This document shows positions 16,175-25,904 of a stretch of DNA of 64,000 nucleotides, in pieces. The stretch lies in contig NZ_QEKM01000001.1 in the NCBI RefSeq assembly GCF_003096555.1, positions 2,232,001 to 2,296,000 of the forward strand, read 5' to 3'. Origin of the DNA: Simplicispira sp. 125. GTDB lineage: Bacteria; Pseudomonadota; Gammaproteobacteria; Burkholderiales; Burkholderiaceae_C. How positions within the stretch are numbered: the first letter of the stretch is position 1; every line of letters starts with the position of its first letter. The position numbers were made by a program, and so were the translations under genes. A model generated the notes under the pieces. It ran no database searches. It was not told the origin of the DNA and saw nothing but the letters and a program-made list of their open reading frames with translations.

Positions 16175-19003
16175 ATGTTCGCGCGACGGATGACCACTGC
16201 CTCAAAACTTGCCCTCTGGTGCGCGCTGTGCCTTGCGGCGTGTCTGTGGCCGCTGGCATCCCGGGCAACGCCGGCGGTGGCGCTGTACTACGGCCACAGC
16301 ACGCCGCTGACGGACTTTCGGGCATTCGACATGCTGGTGGTCGAGCCCGACCACGAAAAAACCCCGCCACGGTTGCCCGGCACGGACCTGTACGCCTACG
16401 TATCGGTCGCAGAGGTACAGGCGTCGCGCCCCTATTACGCGGATATTCCAGCGCAATGGAAGCTGGCGCGCAACGGCCACTGGAAATCAGACGTCATCGA
16501 CCAGACGCCCCCCGAGTGGGCTGATTTTTTTGCCCGCCGCGTGATTGCGCCTTTATGGGAGCGCGGTTACCGGGGTTTCTTCCTGGACACGCTCGACTCC
16601 TACCGCCTGGCCACCCGCTTTGACGAGAAGGCCCAGCAGCGGGGGCTGGTGCGCGTCATCGAAACCCTGCACCAGCGCTTTCCCGGCATCAAGCTGGTGC
16701 TCAACCGGGGTTTTGAGATCGTGCCGCAGGTACGCGACAAGATCCAGATGGTGGCAGCTGAATCGCTGTACCAGGGCTGGAACGCCAGCACCCAACGTTA
16801 CGAAGAAGTGAGCGAAGCCAACCGGGCCTGGCTGCTGGACCAGCTGCGCGCCATCCGGGACCAGGAGCGCCTGCCGGTGCTCGTCATCGACTATGTCTCC
16901 CCCCAGGATCGCACCCTCACCCGCGCCACGGCGGCCCGCATCCAGGCCGAGGGCTTCATTCCCTGGGTGACCGACAGCGCGCTGGAGACCATGGGCATCG
17001 GCAGCATTGAAGCGGTGCCGCGGCGCATTCTCATCGTTTACAACAGCGCAGAATCGCCGTCGCTGAACTATTCCAACGCCCACCGCTACCTGCAGATGCC
17101 GATCAACCACATGGGTTACATCGCAGAGTATGCGGACGCACTCCAGCCCTTGCCCGACAACATCTTGCGCGACCGGTATGCAGGGATAGCAACCTGGTTC
17201 GCTGGCTATCTCCCCGAAGGCCGACGCAAGGCCGTAGGCCAATGGTTGCAAGATCGCATGGACGAGGGTATGCCCTTGGCGATCGTCGGCGACATCGGCC
17301 AGTCTCCCGATCGCCAGTGGGCGCGCAAACTCGGACTGCGCACCGGCCCGCTGGAACCCACCGGCGCCTTGCGTCTGGCATCACAACATCCGATGCTGGC
17401 TTTTGAGACCGCCATGCCGCTGGTTACGCGCAGCTACGAGCCCGTGCAGTTGACCGAAGCCATGGCCACACAGGCCCAAGCGTTGGTAGAGTTTCGCGAT
17501 GAGCGCCAGCGTGCTTTCGTGGGCGGGGCGCTCACGCCCTGGGGCGGGTTCATCCTGGACCCCTATGCCTTGATCGAACTCCCCGGCACCGACTTTTCTC
17601 GCTGGGTGGTGGATCCGTTTGCCTTCCTGATCCAGGCCTTGCGCCTGTCCCCCATACCCGTACCCGACACCACTACGGAGAACGGCCGCCGTCTGCTACT
17701 GGCCCATGTCGATGGCGACGGCTTTGCCTCACTGGCTGAACTGCCCGGCAGCCCACCGGCAGCACAGATCCTGCTCAAGGATGTGCTGGAGCGGTACCGC
17801 ATTCCCCAAACCATGTCGGTCATCGAGGCAGAAATCGCCCCCCATGGTCTGCACCCCGACCTGAGTCCGCGCCTGGAGGGCATTGCACGGCAGATGTTCA
17901 AGCTGCCGCATGTCGAGATTGGCAATCACACCTATTCCCACCCTTTTCTGTGGGATCACAGCACGCTGCACGGTCTGTTCAAAGACAACGCAGAGGCTGC
18001 CTACAACCTCAATATCCCCGGTTACACCATGGATTTGAGTCGCGAAATCGTCGGCTCCACCGCCTACATCCGCGAACGGCTGGCCCCCACGGGCAAGCCA
18101 GTCAAAATTCTGCAGTGGACGGGCGACACTGCGCCCAACGCCGAGGCCTTGGAGATCACCGAGCGCGCGGGGCTGCTCAACATCAATGGGGGTGATACCT
18201 CCATCACGCGCGCCAACCCGTCACTCACCGCCGTGGGCGCTTTGGGCATTCGCAAGAACGGTTTCCTGCAGGTGTATGCCCCCATCACCAACGAAAACAT
18301 CTATACCAACCTGTGGCTTGGGCCTTTTTATGGATACGAGCGCGCCATAGAGACCTTTGAAATGACAGACAAGCCCCGGCGCATCAAGCCCGTGGGCATT
18401 TATTACCACGTCTATTCCGCCAGCAAGCAGGCCGGCTTGAAGGCGCTGCACAAGGTGTACGGCTGGGCGCTGGCGCACCCGCTGCACCCGGTCTTCACCT
18501 CGGAATTCATCGCCAAGGTGCAGGATTTCGATAGCGTTGCCATCGCCCGCGAAGGCACGGGCTGGCGCGTGCGCGGCAACGGCAACCTGCGCACGCTGCG
18601 CCTGCCTGCCGCCCTGGGCACGCCCGACCTGCAGGCCAGTACCGGCGTGGCCGGTTACCGCCCGGGCACAGAGGGGCTGTATGTCTCCCTCACCGGCCCC
18701 CGCGCCTGGCTTCAAACGCAGGCCGCCAGCACGCCAGAAGCACCGCGCGCACCTTACCTGTTCGAAGCCAACGGCCGCCTGGGCCACTGGGCCTGGTCGG
18801 ACCAGGGGCAACGCCTGGAACTGGAGTTGCAGGCGCATGCGCCGCTCGAATTTGCGCTGGCAGCGGCCAGCCGTTGCCAGGTCCGCGCCAACCAGCGCGC
18901 TCTTTCTCCCCTCCCGGCAGGGCCCTCGGCCCAGCCGGGGGTGCAGTCTTTCCGGCTCCAAGATGCCCGTGCTCAAATCCAGCTCCTCTGCCCTGCACGC
19001 TGA
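16175..19003 (+). CDS. pelA: Pel exopolysaccharide hydrolase/deacetylase PelA
   Basis: Periplasmic enzyme of 942 residues (P. aeruginosa PelA is about 950) that trims and de-N-acetylates the Pel polymer before export. Signal peptide about 1-31 (LASRA). N-terminal GH166-type hydrolase domain with GFFLDTLDSY near residue 135 and a candidate catalytic Glu in MVAAESLYQGW near 195. A middle domain follows (ILIVYNSAESPS onward), then a CE4-like deacetylase domain with HVDGDGF near 511 and GNHTYSHPF near 583, giving the Asp/His/His metal set. The start could also be the Met at codon 6. First gene of the operon; pelB begins 41 bases before its stop. Confidence 0.95.
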   Translation: MFARRMTTASKLALWCALCLAACLWPLASRATPAVALYYGHSTPLTDFRAFDMLVVEPDHEKTPPRLPGTDLYAYVSVAEVQASRPYYADIPAQWKLARNGHWKSDVIDQTPPEWADFFARRVIAPLWERGYRGFFLDTLDSYRLATRFDEKAQQRGLVRVIETLHQRFPGIKLVLNRGFEIVPQVRDKIQMVAAESLYQGWNASTQRYEEVSEANRAWLLDQLRAIRDQERLPVLVIDYVSPQDRTLTRATAARIQAEGFIPWVTDSALETMGIGSIEAVPRRILIVYNSAESPSLNYSNAHRYLQMPINHMGYIAEYADALQPLPDNILRDRYAGIATWFAGYLPEGRRKAVGQWLQDRMDEGMPLAIVGDIGQSPDRQWARKLGLRTGPLEPTGALRLASQHPMLAFETAMPLVTRSYEPVQLTEAMATQAQALVEFRDERQRAFVGGALTPWGGFILDPYALIELPGTDFSRWVVDPFAFLIQALRLSPIPVPDTTTENGRRLLLAHVDGDGFASLAELPGSPPAAQILLKDVLERYRIPQTMSVIEAEIAPHGLHPDLSPRLEGIARQMFKLPHVEIGNHTYSHPFLWDHSTLHGLFKDNAEAAYNLNIPGYTMDLSREIVGSTAYIRERLAPTGKPVKILQWTGDTAPNAEALEITERAGLLNINGGDTSITRANPSLTAVGALGIRKNGFLQVYAPITNENIYTNLWLGPFYGYERAIETFEMTDKPRRIKPVGIYYHVYSASKQAGLKALHKVYGWALAHPLHPVFTSEFIAKVQDFDSVAIAREGTGWRVRGNGNLRTLRLPAALGTPDLQASTGVAGYRPGTEGLYVSLTGPRAWLQTQAASTPEAPRAPYLFEANGRLGHWAWSDQGQRLELELQAHAPLEFALAAASRCQVRANQRALSPLPAGPSAQPGVQSFRLQDARAQIQLLCPAR

Positions 19004-22000
19004 GCGCCCCGTCCTGGCGCCCGGCTGGCTGATCGCTCTGATGGCGGCAATGGTGTGCGTCGCCCTGTGGTTGCTGTATCCGCGCCAGGATCTGGAGCGG
19101 CGCCTGTCCGAAACCACCGAATCGGATCTCTCGCTCTCCTACCTGAATAACCTGCTGCGCAGCGACCCGGAAAATCCCCGCCTGCGCCTGTTGTTGGCAC
19201 AGCGCCAGATGGTGCATGGAAAGGCCGCGGATGCACGGGCCACACTGCAACCGGCACTCGATTCCAGCCATCCGGACATCCACCGCGACGCACTGTGGGT
19301 GCTGTGGGAGCTGACGTACACCGAGTTCCAACGCACCCCGGAAAAGGACAGCGCCCGCCGCGACACCCTGCGACAAGCGCTGCGCGAACAGCTCCATGCC
19401 CTGGCGCGCGAAACCTGGCCTGAAGACCGGCAGCGTCGCCTGGCCGCCTTGGCTGCACAGTTCAACGAACCGGCGTTGGGCATTGCAATCAACAGTACGC
19501 TGGCCACCGCGCAAACCAGCCCCCGCGAAGCCGCCCAGTTCTATGAGCGCGCAGCGCGCGAAGCACTGGCCACATCGGACTACGCCAGCAGCGCCGCGCT
19601 CTACATGCTGGCGCGCCAAGCCGCAGCAGAGCCCAAGGAGAGCAAACGGCTGTACCTGGCCGCCGTGCGTGCACTGCAGTCGGGCAACCAGCCCTTGGCC
19701 GCGCTGGAACTGGCCGAACGCGAAGTGGGCGCGCTGATCGACGACCGGGACATTCTGTTTTTCCTGACCGAACTGGCCCGCGCAGCAGGCAAGCCGGAGG
19801 TGGCCGATCGCTACGTTCGCCGCCTCTTGCGCATGGCGCTGCTGCGCCAATGGCAAGACCCCACGGCATGGGCCGCCGCTCAGACTGCAGTCGGCGCAAG
19901 CCCTTTCGCCGGACTGCACCCGGCGGCATGGCGCGCAAGCCGCCAGCCTACCGCCGCAGTCTCGAATAGCTATGACGACGGAGCACATTGGCTGGCATCT
20001 GCCAGGACAGAGGTCGGCGATCACCCCCACACAGCCCCCGTCTTGGTGCGCATGGCAGGCAATGGCGCGCGTGCGGCGCCCCCCACACCCGGCCTGCCCT
20101 TCGACGACAAGACCTACTCCCTGGGCTACCAGGTTTTCCTGGAAAACCGCAAGCTGGAAGATGCCTGGGCCATCGCCCAAGCCGCCGTGCAACAGAGTCC
20201 CAGCAACCTGGTCTGGCGCGAACGACTGGCCCAGGTTTCGGAATGGACGTTGCGCCTGGACGTGGCGCTGGAAAACTGGCTGGTCGTTGCCCGCCAGACC
20301 CAGAAAAAAGAGGCCTGGCAGGCTGTGCTGCGCCTGGCCCCGGGCCAGTTCGACGATGCGGCGCTGGTGCAGGCGCTGCGCAACCAATTGCGCAGCCAGC
20401 CGGACGACCTGCCACTCCTCCAGGCCCTGGTGCAAACCTACGAGCGCCTGGGCGAGCCGCAACCCGCGCTGGACTACCTGCAGCAGCACGCCCACACCCC
20501 TGCCACCCTGGAAATTCTGGCGCAACTGGCCGAGCGGGCCGGGCAACCCGACATTGCGCTGCAAAGCTGGCGCCGCCTGCTGAAGGAACCTGGCCAGGCC
20601 ACCCCCGAGCGGGCCATGCGCGCGGCTGTGCTGGCGCTCGCCCATGACCGGCCTGACGAGGGCCTGGCGTGGCTGGAGGCCGCGCAGCAGCACCAGCCCC
20701 CCTCACCGCAGACAGCGACCGATTTCTGGCGCATGACCGGGCAGTTGGCCGAAAGTCGGCAGCGCGCTCCGCTGGCCATCGCCGCCTACCGCAAGCTGCT
20801 GGAGACCCCAGACATCGACGTGGGAGACTTTGACGGACTGATCCGCATGCTGCTGCTGGACTACCCCCTGGAAGCGGCGCAGGTCGCGGCCCTTGCCTGG
20901 GAACGCTTCCACCAGCCACGCCACCTGCTGCAAGCGCTGACGCTCTATTCCGGTCGCGGCCAGTGGGATGCTTTTGCCAGCCTGCTCAAACCCCTGGAAC
21001 CAGGTTCGCAGGCCAACCGGGAGACGCTGGCCGTTCTATGGAAAAGCCCAGAATTTCTGCGCCTGACCGGCACCTGGCACCAGAACCAGGGCCGCGCGGC
21101 CCAAGCGCGCCGCCTGTATGAAGCAGGCCTGCGCGCGAGCCCCCAATCCACCGACATGCAGCAAGCCCTGCTGTGGCTGTTCATCGATGGCAATGACACG
21201 GTGTCGCTGCGCGCACTGCTGGCCATGCACGAACAGCAATGGAGCCGATCCGAAGAAGTGCACGACGCGCTGGCATCGGCCTACCAGGCACTGTCACTGC
21301 CGCAGACGGCACTCGACCGCTACCTGACGCCCCGCTTCAAAGCCCATGAGAACGATTTTCTGTGGCTCATGAACTATGCCGACGCGCTGGACCAGAACCA
21401 GCAGACCGACCGCGCCTGGCGCCTGCGGCGCCATCTGCTTTCACGCGAATGGCAGGCTGCGCGCACGGGCCAAGGCGGCACGCGCCTGACACGTGCGCAG
21501 GCGCGCCAACTGTGGTTGACCGATGCAGGCCTGGACCAGACACGGCGCATTGCCCGCACACGCCTGATGCTGACGCAGCGCCCTGGCGACGCCGCCATCG
21601 ATGTGCTGCGTGAATTGCTGCGGCTGGACCGTGATGCCCGCGGCAATTTCTCCAACGCCGCCGCCGAAACAGCCATTGGCTGGCTGCAGGACGCTGGCGA
21701 ATACACCGCCGAGCGCGGTTTTTTATGGCACCAATACGCGCGCAGCCACAGCCTGCGCGCCCACCGCCCGCTGTGGGCCGAGATCACCGTCGCCCTGGCC
21801 GAAAACGACAGGGCTGCCAGCGGGCAACTGCTGGAGACCTTCGACGAGCGCCTGCCGCGCTACGACCGCATCAACGCCGCGGCTGCGGCCCAGGACGTGC
21901 GCCTGGCCCAAACGGCTGCTTTCGAAGCCCAGAATGACCAGCACGACGATGCACCCCTGCACCTGCAACTGACGGAAAACCTGCTGGCCTTCAGCGACCA

Positions 22001-22928
22001 TGCGGGCACCCGGGTGACGGCGGCGCAGCTGGGCGGCATGGACGAGCAGCGCACCGAAGCCGTTCTGCACCTCGCGCTAAGCCCCCGACTGGCACTCGAC
22101 CTGAACTTTGCCAGCATCCGCCGCCAGTCCACCGACCCCCTCGTCATACGCCTCCCGCCCGGCGAAAAACTACTGGAGACGCGCCTGCACTGGCGGCACC
22201 TGGACGGCGAGACAGTGCTGCACGTCGCGCGCCGACAAGGTTTTCTGAACACGACACCTGTACAAATCACCCATGAGCAGCGCCTGGACAACCGTCTGAG
22301 CCTGCACACGGAGATCGGTGTACGCCTGCCCAGCGAAGAAAGCCTGGCACTGCGCGTGGCCGGCATGAAAAGCCGTGCAGCCGCCAGCCTGCGCTACCAG
22401 GCCACGCGCCAGGACCAGTTCTCGCTCACGCACACTGGTGAGCGCTACGAACTCCAGACAGGAATGGAGGTGGGCAACGGCCGGCACAGCACCCTCCAGT
22501 ACACCCACACCTACCGACAGGATGCGCCGTCGCTCGAATGGAGTGCCTTCTGGTCCACCCATGCGTACCGGCGCAGAGACCTGGTGGACATGGATCCGGC
22601 CCTTTTTGGCGTACAGGGCTTTCTGCCGCCGGGCACCAATGGGCTGGGACCGGATTTCTTCTTGCCCGGCAACTTCCGCTTTTACGGCATCGAACTGTCC
22701 ACCAACACGCGCTACGCCCAGGACTACACACGCGCACTGCGTCCCTTCGCCAGCATCAGTCGCACCTGGCACAGCCGGTTGGGCCCGGGCTATGGCGTGC
22801 GCCTGGGCATGGCGGGCAACGTGTGGGGGGCCGACCACCTAAGCCTGAGCTGGGGCCAGTCCAAATCGGGCATCCAGAACCAGGGCACAACCCGCGACCT
22901 GCAATTGACCTACCGTCTTCATTTTTAA
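18963..22928 (+). CDS. pelB: Pel exopolysaccharide outer-membrane export protein PelB
   Basis: PelB has an inner-membrane helix (residues about 20-38), a long periplasmic TPR superhelix that guides the polymer and binds PelA, and a C-terminal 16-stranded beta-barrel that forms the outer-membrane channel. The 1321-residue product is longer than P. aeruginosa PelB (about 1190); the extra length lies in the TPR part. Many TPR-like helix pairs are visible (for example ARRLYEAGLRASPQSTDMQQ). From about residue 1020 alternating hydrophobic strands run to the terminal aromatic LQLTYRLHF, as in outer-membrane barrels. The ATG at 18963 overlaps pelA by 41 bases; earlier in-frame codons are shadow. Confidence 0.93.
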   Translation: MPVLKSSSSALHAERPVLAPGWLIALMAAMVCVALWLLYPRQDLERRLSETTESDLSLSYLNNLLRSDPENPRLRLLLAQRQMVHGKAADARATLQPALDSSHPDIHRDALWVLWELTYTEFQRTPEKDSARRDTLRQALREQLHALARETWPEDRQRRLAALAAQFNEPALGIAINSTLATAQTSPREAAQFYERAAREALATSDYASSAALYMLARQAAAEPKESKRLYLAAVRALQSGNQPLAALELAEREVGALIDDRDILFFLTELARAAGKPEVADRYVRRLLRMALLRQWQDPTAWAAAQTAVGASPFAGLHPAAWRASRQPTAAVSNSYDDGAHWLASARTEVGDHPHTAPVLVRMAGNGARAAPPTPGLPFDDKTYSLGYQVFLENRKLEDAWAIAQAAVQQSPSNLVWRERLAQVSEWTLRLDVALENWLVVARQTQKKEAWQAVLRLAPGQFDDAALVQALRNQLRSQPDDLPLLQALVQTYERLGEPQPALDYLQQHAHTPATLEILAQLAERAGQPDIALQSWRRLLKEPGQATPERAMRAAVLALAHDRPDEGLAWLEAAQQHQPPSPQTATDFWRMTGQLAESRQRAPLAIAAYRKLLETPDIDVGDFDGLIRMLLLDYPLEAAQVAALAWERFHQPRHLLQALTLYSGRGQWDAFASLLKPLEPGSQANRETLAVLWKSPEFLRLTGTWHQNQGRAAQARRLYEAGLRASPQSTDMQQALLWLFIDGNDTVSLRALLAMHEQQWSRSEEVHDALASAYQALSLPQTALDRYLTPRFKAHENDFLWLMNYADALDQNQQTDRAWRLRRHLLSREWQAARTGQGGTRLTRAQARQLWLTDAGLDQTRRIARTRLMLTQRPGDAAIDVLRELLRLDRDARGNFSNAAAETAIGWLQDAGEYTAERGFLWHQYARSHSLRAHRPLWAEITVALAENDRAASGQLLETFDERLPRYDRINAAAAAQDVRLAQTAAFEAQNDQHDDAPLHLQLTENLLAFSDHAGTRVTAAQLGGMDEQRTEAVLHLALSPRLALDLNFASIRRQSTDPLVIRLPPGEKLLETRLHWRHLDGETVLHVARRQGFLNTTPVQITHEQRLDNRLSLHTEIGVRLPSEESLALRVAGMKSRAAASLRYQATRQDQFSLTHTGERYELQTGMEVGNGRHSTLQYTHTYRQDAPSLEWSAFWSTHAYRRRDLVDMDPALFGVQGFLPPGTNGLGPDFFLPGNFRFYGIELSTNTRYAQDYTRALRPFASISRTWHSRLGPGYGVRLGMAGNVWGADHLSLSWGQSKSGIQNQGTTRDLQLTYRLHF

Positions 22929-22933
22929 GCTTC

Positions 22934-23497
22934 ATGAGGTACCCCATGCACCACCACACCACCACCCTGCGACGCCTGCACACTCTGTTCATGGGCGCAG
23001 CCCTGCTGCTGCTCTGCGCCTGCTCCACCCTGGACCGAGGTGCTGCCCCTGCGCTGGAACGCCAGGCCCACTGGGTGGTACTGCCCTTTGCCAACCACAC
23101 CGAAACCCCGCTGGCAGGCAACCGCGCCGAAGCCATTGCGTTGGCCCTTCTGCACGCCCAAGGCGTGGGCAAGGTGCAGCGCTACGAAACCGGCCCACAA
23201 CAGGAAGCCTTGTTCGATGCCGGTGACGGCAAGCGCCAGCAGGAAGCCCTGGAATGGGCCCGCGAGCGCCAGGCGCGCTATGCGCTGACCGGTGCGGTGG
23301 ATGAGTGGCGCTACAAGGTCGGTGTGGACGGTGAGCCCGCTGTCGGCGTGACGCTGCAAATCATCGACGTGGCTTCCGGTGACATTCTGTGGAGTGGCAC
23401 CGGCGGTAAAAGTGGCTGGAGCCGTGAAGCCCTCTCGGCGGTCGCGCAAAAGCTGATCCGCGACCTGCTGCAGTCAGGCTTGGCCGGCGCCCGCTGA
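22934..23497 (+). CDS. pelC: Pel outer-membrane lipoprotein PelC
   Basis: Small lipoprotein (187 residues) that forms a dodecameric ring beneath the PelB barrel and funnels the positively charged polymer to the pore. Signal peptide with lipobox LCAC, lipidation at Cys30 (LLLLCACSTLDRG). The fold region carries WVVLPFANHTETPLAGNRAE, RYALTGAVDEWRYKVGVDGE and VTLQIIDVASGDILWSG, typical of PelC. An alternative start four codons on (MHHHTT) is possible. Starts five bases after pelB. Confidence 0.93.
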   Translation: MRYPMHHHTTTLRRLHTLFMGAALLLLCACSTLDRGAAPALERQAHWVVLPFANHTETPLAGNRAEAIALALLHAQGVGKVQRYETGPQQEALFDAGDGKRQQEALEWARERQARYALTGAVDEWRYKVGVDGEPAVGVTLQIIDVASGDILWSGTGGKSGWSREALSAVAQKLIRDLLQSGLAGAR

Positions 23498-23515
23498 CGC
23501 CTGTTTTCTCTGCCC

Positions 23516-24901
23516 ATGACCCGTCCCTCCGAAAGCCCCACACCGCGCCGCCAGCTGGCAGGCTCCGAATCGTCCGCACCCCTGACGCACAGACCGGCGC
23601 ATTGGCCCACCACCCTGCTGGGAAAGCTGGCCGCCACCGAGATCCGGCCCTGGGCCATGCTGGGCGAGACGCTGCTGCTGCCCTTGATCGCGCTCACGCT
23701 CGGTTTTGCATGGAACCCGCTGGACCCCCTCTGGAGTACGGCGGACTTCCCCTGGTCCTGGCTGGCTCCGGTCATTTTGGCCCTGCGGTATGGTCCCCTG
23801 GCAGGGCTGGGCGGCGCCGGCGTGCTATTGGTGGGTTGGCTGGCCTTCAACGTGGGCCACTACGACACTTTTCCGCAGTTGTTCTTTCTTGGCGGGCTGA
23901 TCCTGGTCATGCTGGTGGGCGAGTTTTCCAGCCTGTGGCAGGCGCGCACCAGGCGCGCAGAAACCTTGCAACTGTATTTGGACCAGCGCCTGGAGCACCT
24001 GGTGCGCCAGTACTACTTGCTGCGCCTGTCGCACGATCGCCTGGAACAGGAGCTCATTGGCCGTCCCATGTCCATGCGCGATGCCCTGTCCACGCTGCAG
24101 GACGTGGGCAGCAATGCACAGGGACCCGAGACATTGCTGCGGCTACTCGCCCAGTACTGCCAGCTGGAAACCGCTGCACTGTGCCCCGTGGTGGACGACG
24201 CGCTGGGCACCACGCCACTGGCCAACCTGGGCACGCCCCGGCAGGTGCTGGAGAACGACCCCTTGGTACAGCAGGCCATCGAAACCCGCAAGCTGTGCCA
24301 TATCAACCAGGCATTGTCAGCGCAGCAGCAAAGCCGCTACCTGGTGGCTGCTCCGCTGCTGGATCTGGGCGGTGAGTTGTACGGTCTGCTGCTGGTGGAG
24401 GAGATGCCCTTTTTCTCGCTGCAGGCAGAAAACCTGCAGACCATCAACCTGCTCTTGGGGTACTACACCGACGGGCTGTCCATGCAGGCCCTGGCGCGCC
24501 CCATCCTGCAGGAACTGCCCGATTGCCCGGCCCCGTTTGCCTTCGAGGCCCAGCGGCTCTCGCACATCCGCGCCAACACCAAGGTGCCCAGCATCATCGT
24601 GGCGCTGGAATTTCTGCCACGCGCCATTGGACGCGACCTGCCGCAGCAAATCCAGCGCCTCAAGCGCGAGCTGGACGAATGCTGGCTGATTGCCACTCCT
24701 GAGCGCCAGATTCTGGCTGTGCTGATGCCGCTGGGCGATACCGCCACGGCCGAGGGCTATATCCAACGCCTGGAAACCTGGTCGCAGCAAAAAGGCGCCC
24801 AGCCGCTGGCGGCAGCCGGGGTGTTCCCGCATGTGCTGCCGCTGACCGCCGACAACCCTCTGGCGGTGCTGCAACGCATCCACGGCCTGGCCCATGGTTA
24901 A
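23516..24901 (+). CDS. pelD: c-di-GMP receptor PelD of the Pel synthase complex
   Basis: Inner-membrane receptor that activates Pel synthesis when it binds c-di-GMP. The 461-residue protein has four predicted membrane helices between about 47 and 140, a short helical linker, a GAF domain (about 180-330) and a degenerate GGDEF domain (about 340-461). The inhibitory-site-like motif R384-E-L-D387 matches the R-x-x-D of P. aeruginosa PelD (Arg367/Asp370), and Arg418 lies close to where the second binding arginine (Arg402) is expected. The GGDEF active-site motif is absent, as in PelD. Overlaps pelE by eight bases. Confidence 0.94.
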   Translation: MTRPSESPTPRRQLAGSESSAPLTHRPAHWPTTLLGKLAATEIRPWAMLGETLLLPLIALTLGFAWNPLDPLWSTADFPWSWLAPVILALRYGPLAGLGGAGVLLVGWLAFNVGHYDTFPQLFFLGGLILVMLVGEFSSLWQARTRRAETLQLYLDQRLEHLVRQYYLLRLSHDRLEQELIGRPMSMRDALSTLQDVGSNAQGPETLLRLLAQYCQLETAALCPVVDDALGTTPLANLGTPRQVLENDPLVQQAIETRKLCHINQALSAQQQSRYLVAAPLLDLGGELYGLLLVEEMPFFSLQAENLQTINLLLGYYTDGLSMQALARPILQELPDCPAPFAFEAQRLSHIRANTKVPSIIVALEFLPRAIGRDLPQQIQRLKRELDECWLIATPERQILAVLMPLGDTATAEGYIQRLETWSQQKGAQPLAAAGVFPHVLPLTADNPLAVLQRIHGLAHG

Positions 24902-25904
24902 CCTCAAGCTCGGCATCGCCGCAATACTGCTGGAGTTGGGCGCCTGGAGCGGCCCGCTGCTGCTGGGCGGGCACACGGACAGTGCATTGGCCAGCTATCT
25001 GCTGGTGCATGCACTGGCCTGCGTGATGCTGTCGCTGTTTCTGTTTCCGTTGCTCTCCACCCGGCAAGCCCGTCCCCGGCTGGGCATTGTCTTGCTGATG
25101 ATGGTCTGCAGCTATGCCGTTCCCATTGCGGGCTTTCTCGGCGTGCTGGCGGCGGCGCTGGTGTTGCGGCTGTACCGCGCCCCCGCAACGCATGTGGATT
25201 TCGAATCGCTGCAGATGCCGGAATTCGACCAGCACCAGCGCCGCCAGGGCCACTTTCGCCATGCAGGCCTGCGTTCTTTCTTGGGCAACACCCATGCACC
25301 CCTCCAAGCGCGCCTGCGCGCCATGGTGGCTTTGCAATATGTTTCAGGACGCACGGCCTCACCGCTGCTGCGCACGGTGCTGAGTGACCCCAGCGAAGAC
25401 CTGCGTCTGCTCGCCTACGGCATGTTGGACACACTGGAAAAGCGCATCAACAGCAACATTGATGCCGAGATGGGTACGCTGCGCACCGCGCAGGCGGAGA
25501 GTGGAAAGTTTGGTACCCGCACCCTGGAATCCGCACAGCGCTTGTCTGACCTGTACTGGGAGTTGATTTACCAGGACCTCGTCCAGGGCGACCTGCGCAA
25601 GCATGCGATCCAGGAGTCGTTGCGCTACTGTGACTGGGTGCTGAACGAGCAAGCGGACAACGCGCAGCTGTGCTTGCGGCGCGGCCGCCTGTTGCACGAA
25701 CAAAAGCGCCCCGACGAAGCCGCGCAGGCCTATGCGCAAGCGCGTGAACTGGGCCTGCCTGCCACCCGCGTGCTGCCTTACCAGGCCGAGCTGTGCTTTG
25801 ACCGCAAGGATTTTGCGCAGGCCCGTGCGCTGATGCAGGAACTGGGGCAGTGGAGCGCCCTGCCGCGTCTGCACCCGGTGGTGGACTACTGGAGCGGACG
25901 ATGA
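24894..25904 (+). CDS. pelE: Pel synthase complex protein PelE
   Basis: Inner-membrane scaffold, 336 residues. It has two or three hydrophobic segments in the first 95 residues (LGIAAILLELGAWSGPLLLG; VHALACVMLSLFLFPLL; LGIVLLMMVCSYAVPIAGFL) and a cytoplasmic helical domain with TPR-like repeats (LRRGRLLHEQKRPDEAAQAY). PelE is thought to hold PelD, PelF and PelG together. The call rests on position, topology and TPRs. pelF starts within its stop codon (ATGA). Confidence 0.9.
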   Translation: MVNLKLGIAAILLELGAWSGPLLLGGHTDSALASYLLVHALACVMLSLFLFPLLSTRQARPRLGIVLLMMVCSYAVPIAGFLGVLAAALVLRLYRAPATHVDFESLQMPEFDQHQRRQGHFRHAGLRSFLGNTHAPLQARLRAMVALQYVSGRTASPLLRTVLSDPSEDLRLLAYGMLDTLEKRINSNIDAEMGTLRTAQAESGKFGTRTLESAQRLSDLYWELIYQDLVQGDLRKHAIQESLRYCDWVLNEQADNAQLCLRRGRLLHEQKRPDEAAQAYAQARELGLPATRVLPYQAELCFDRKDFAQARALMQELGQWSALPRLHPVVDYWSGR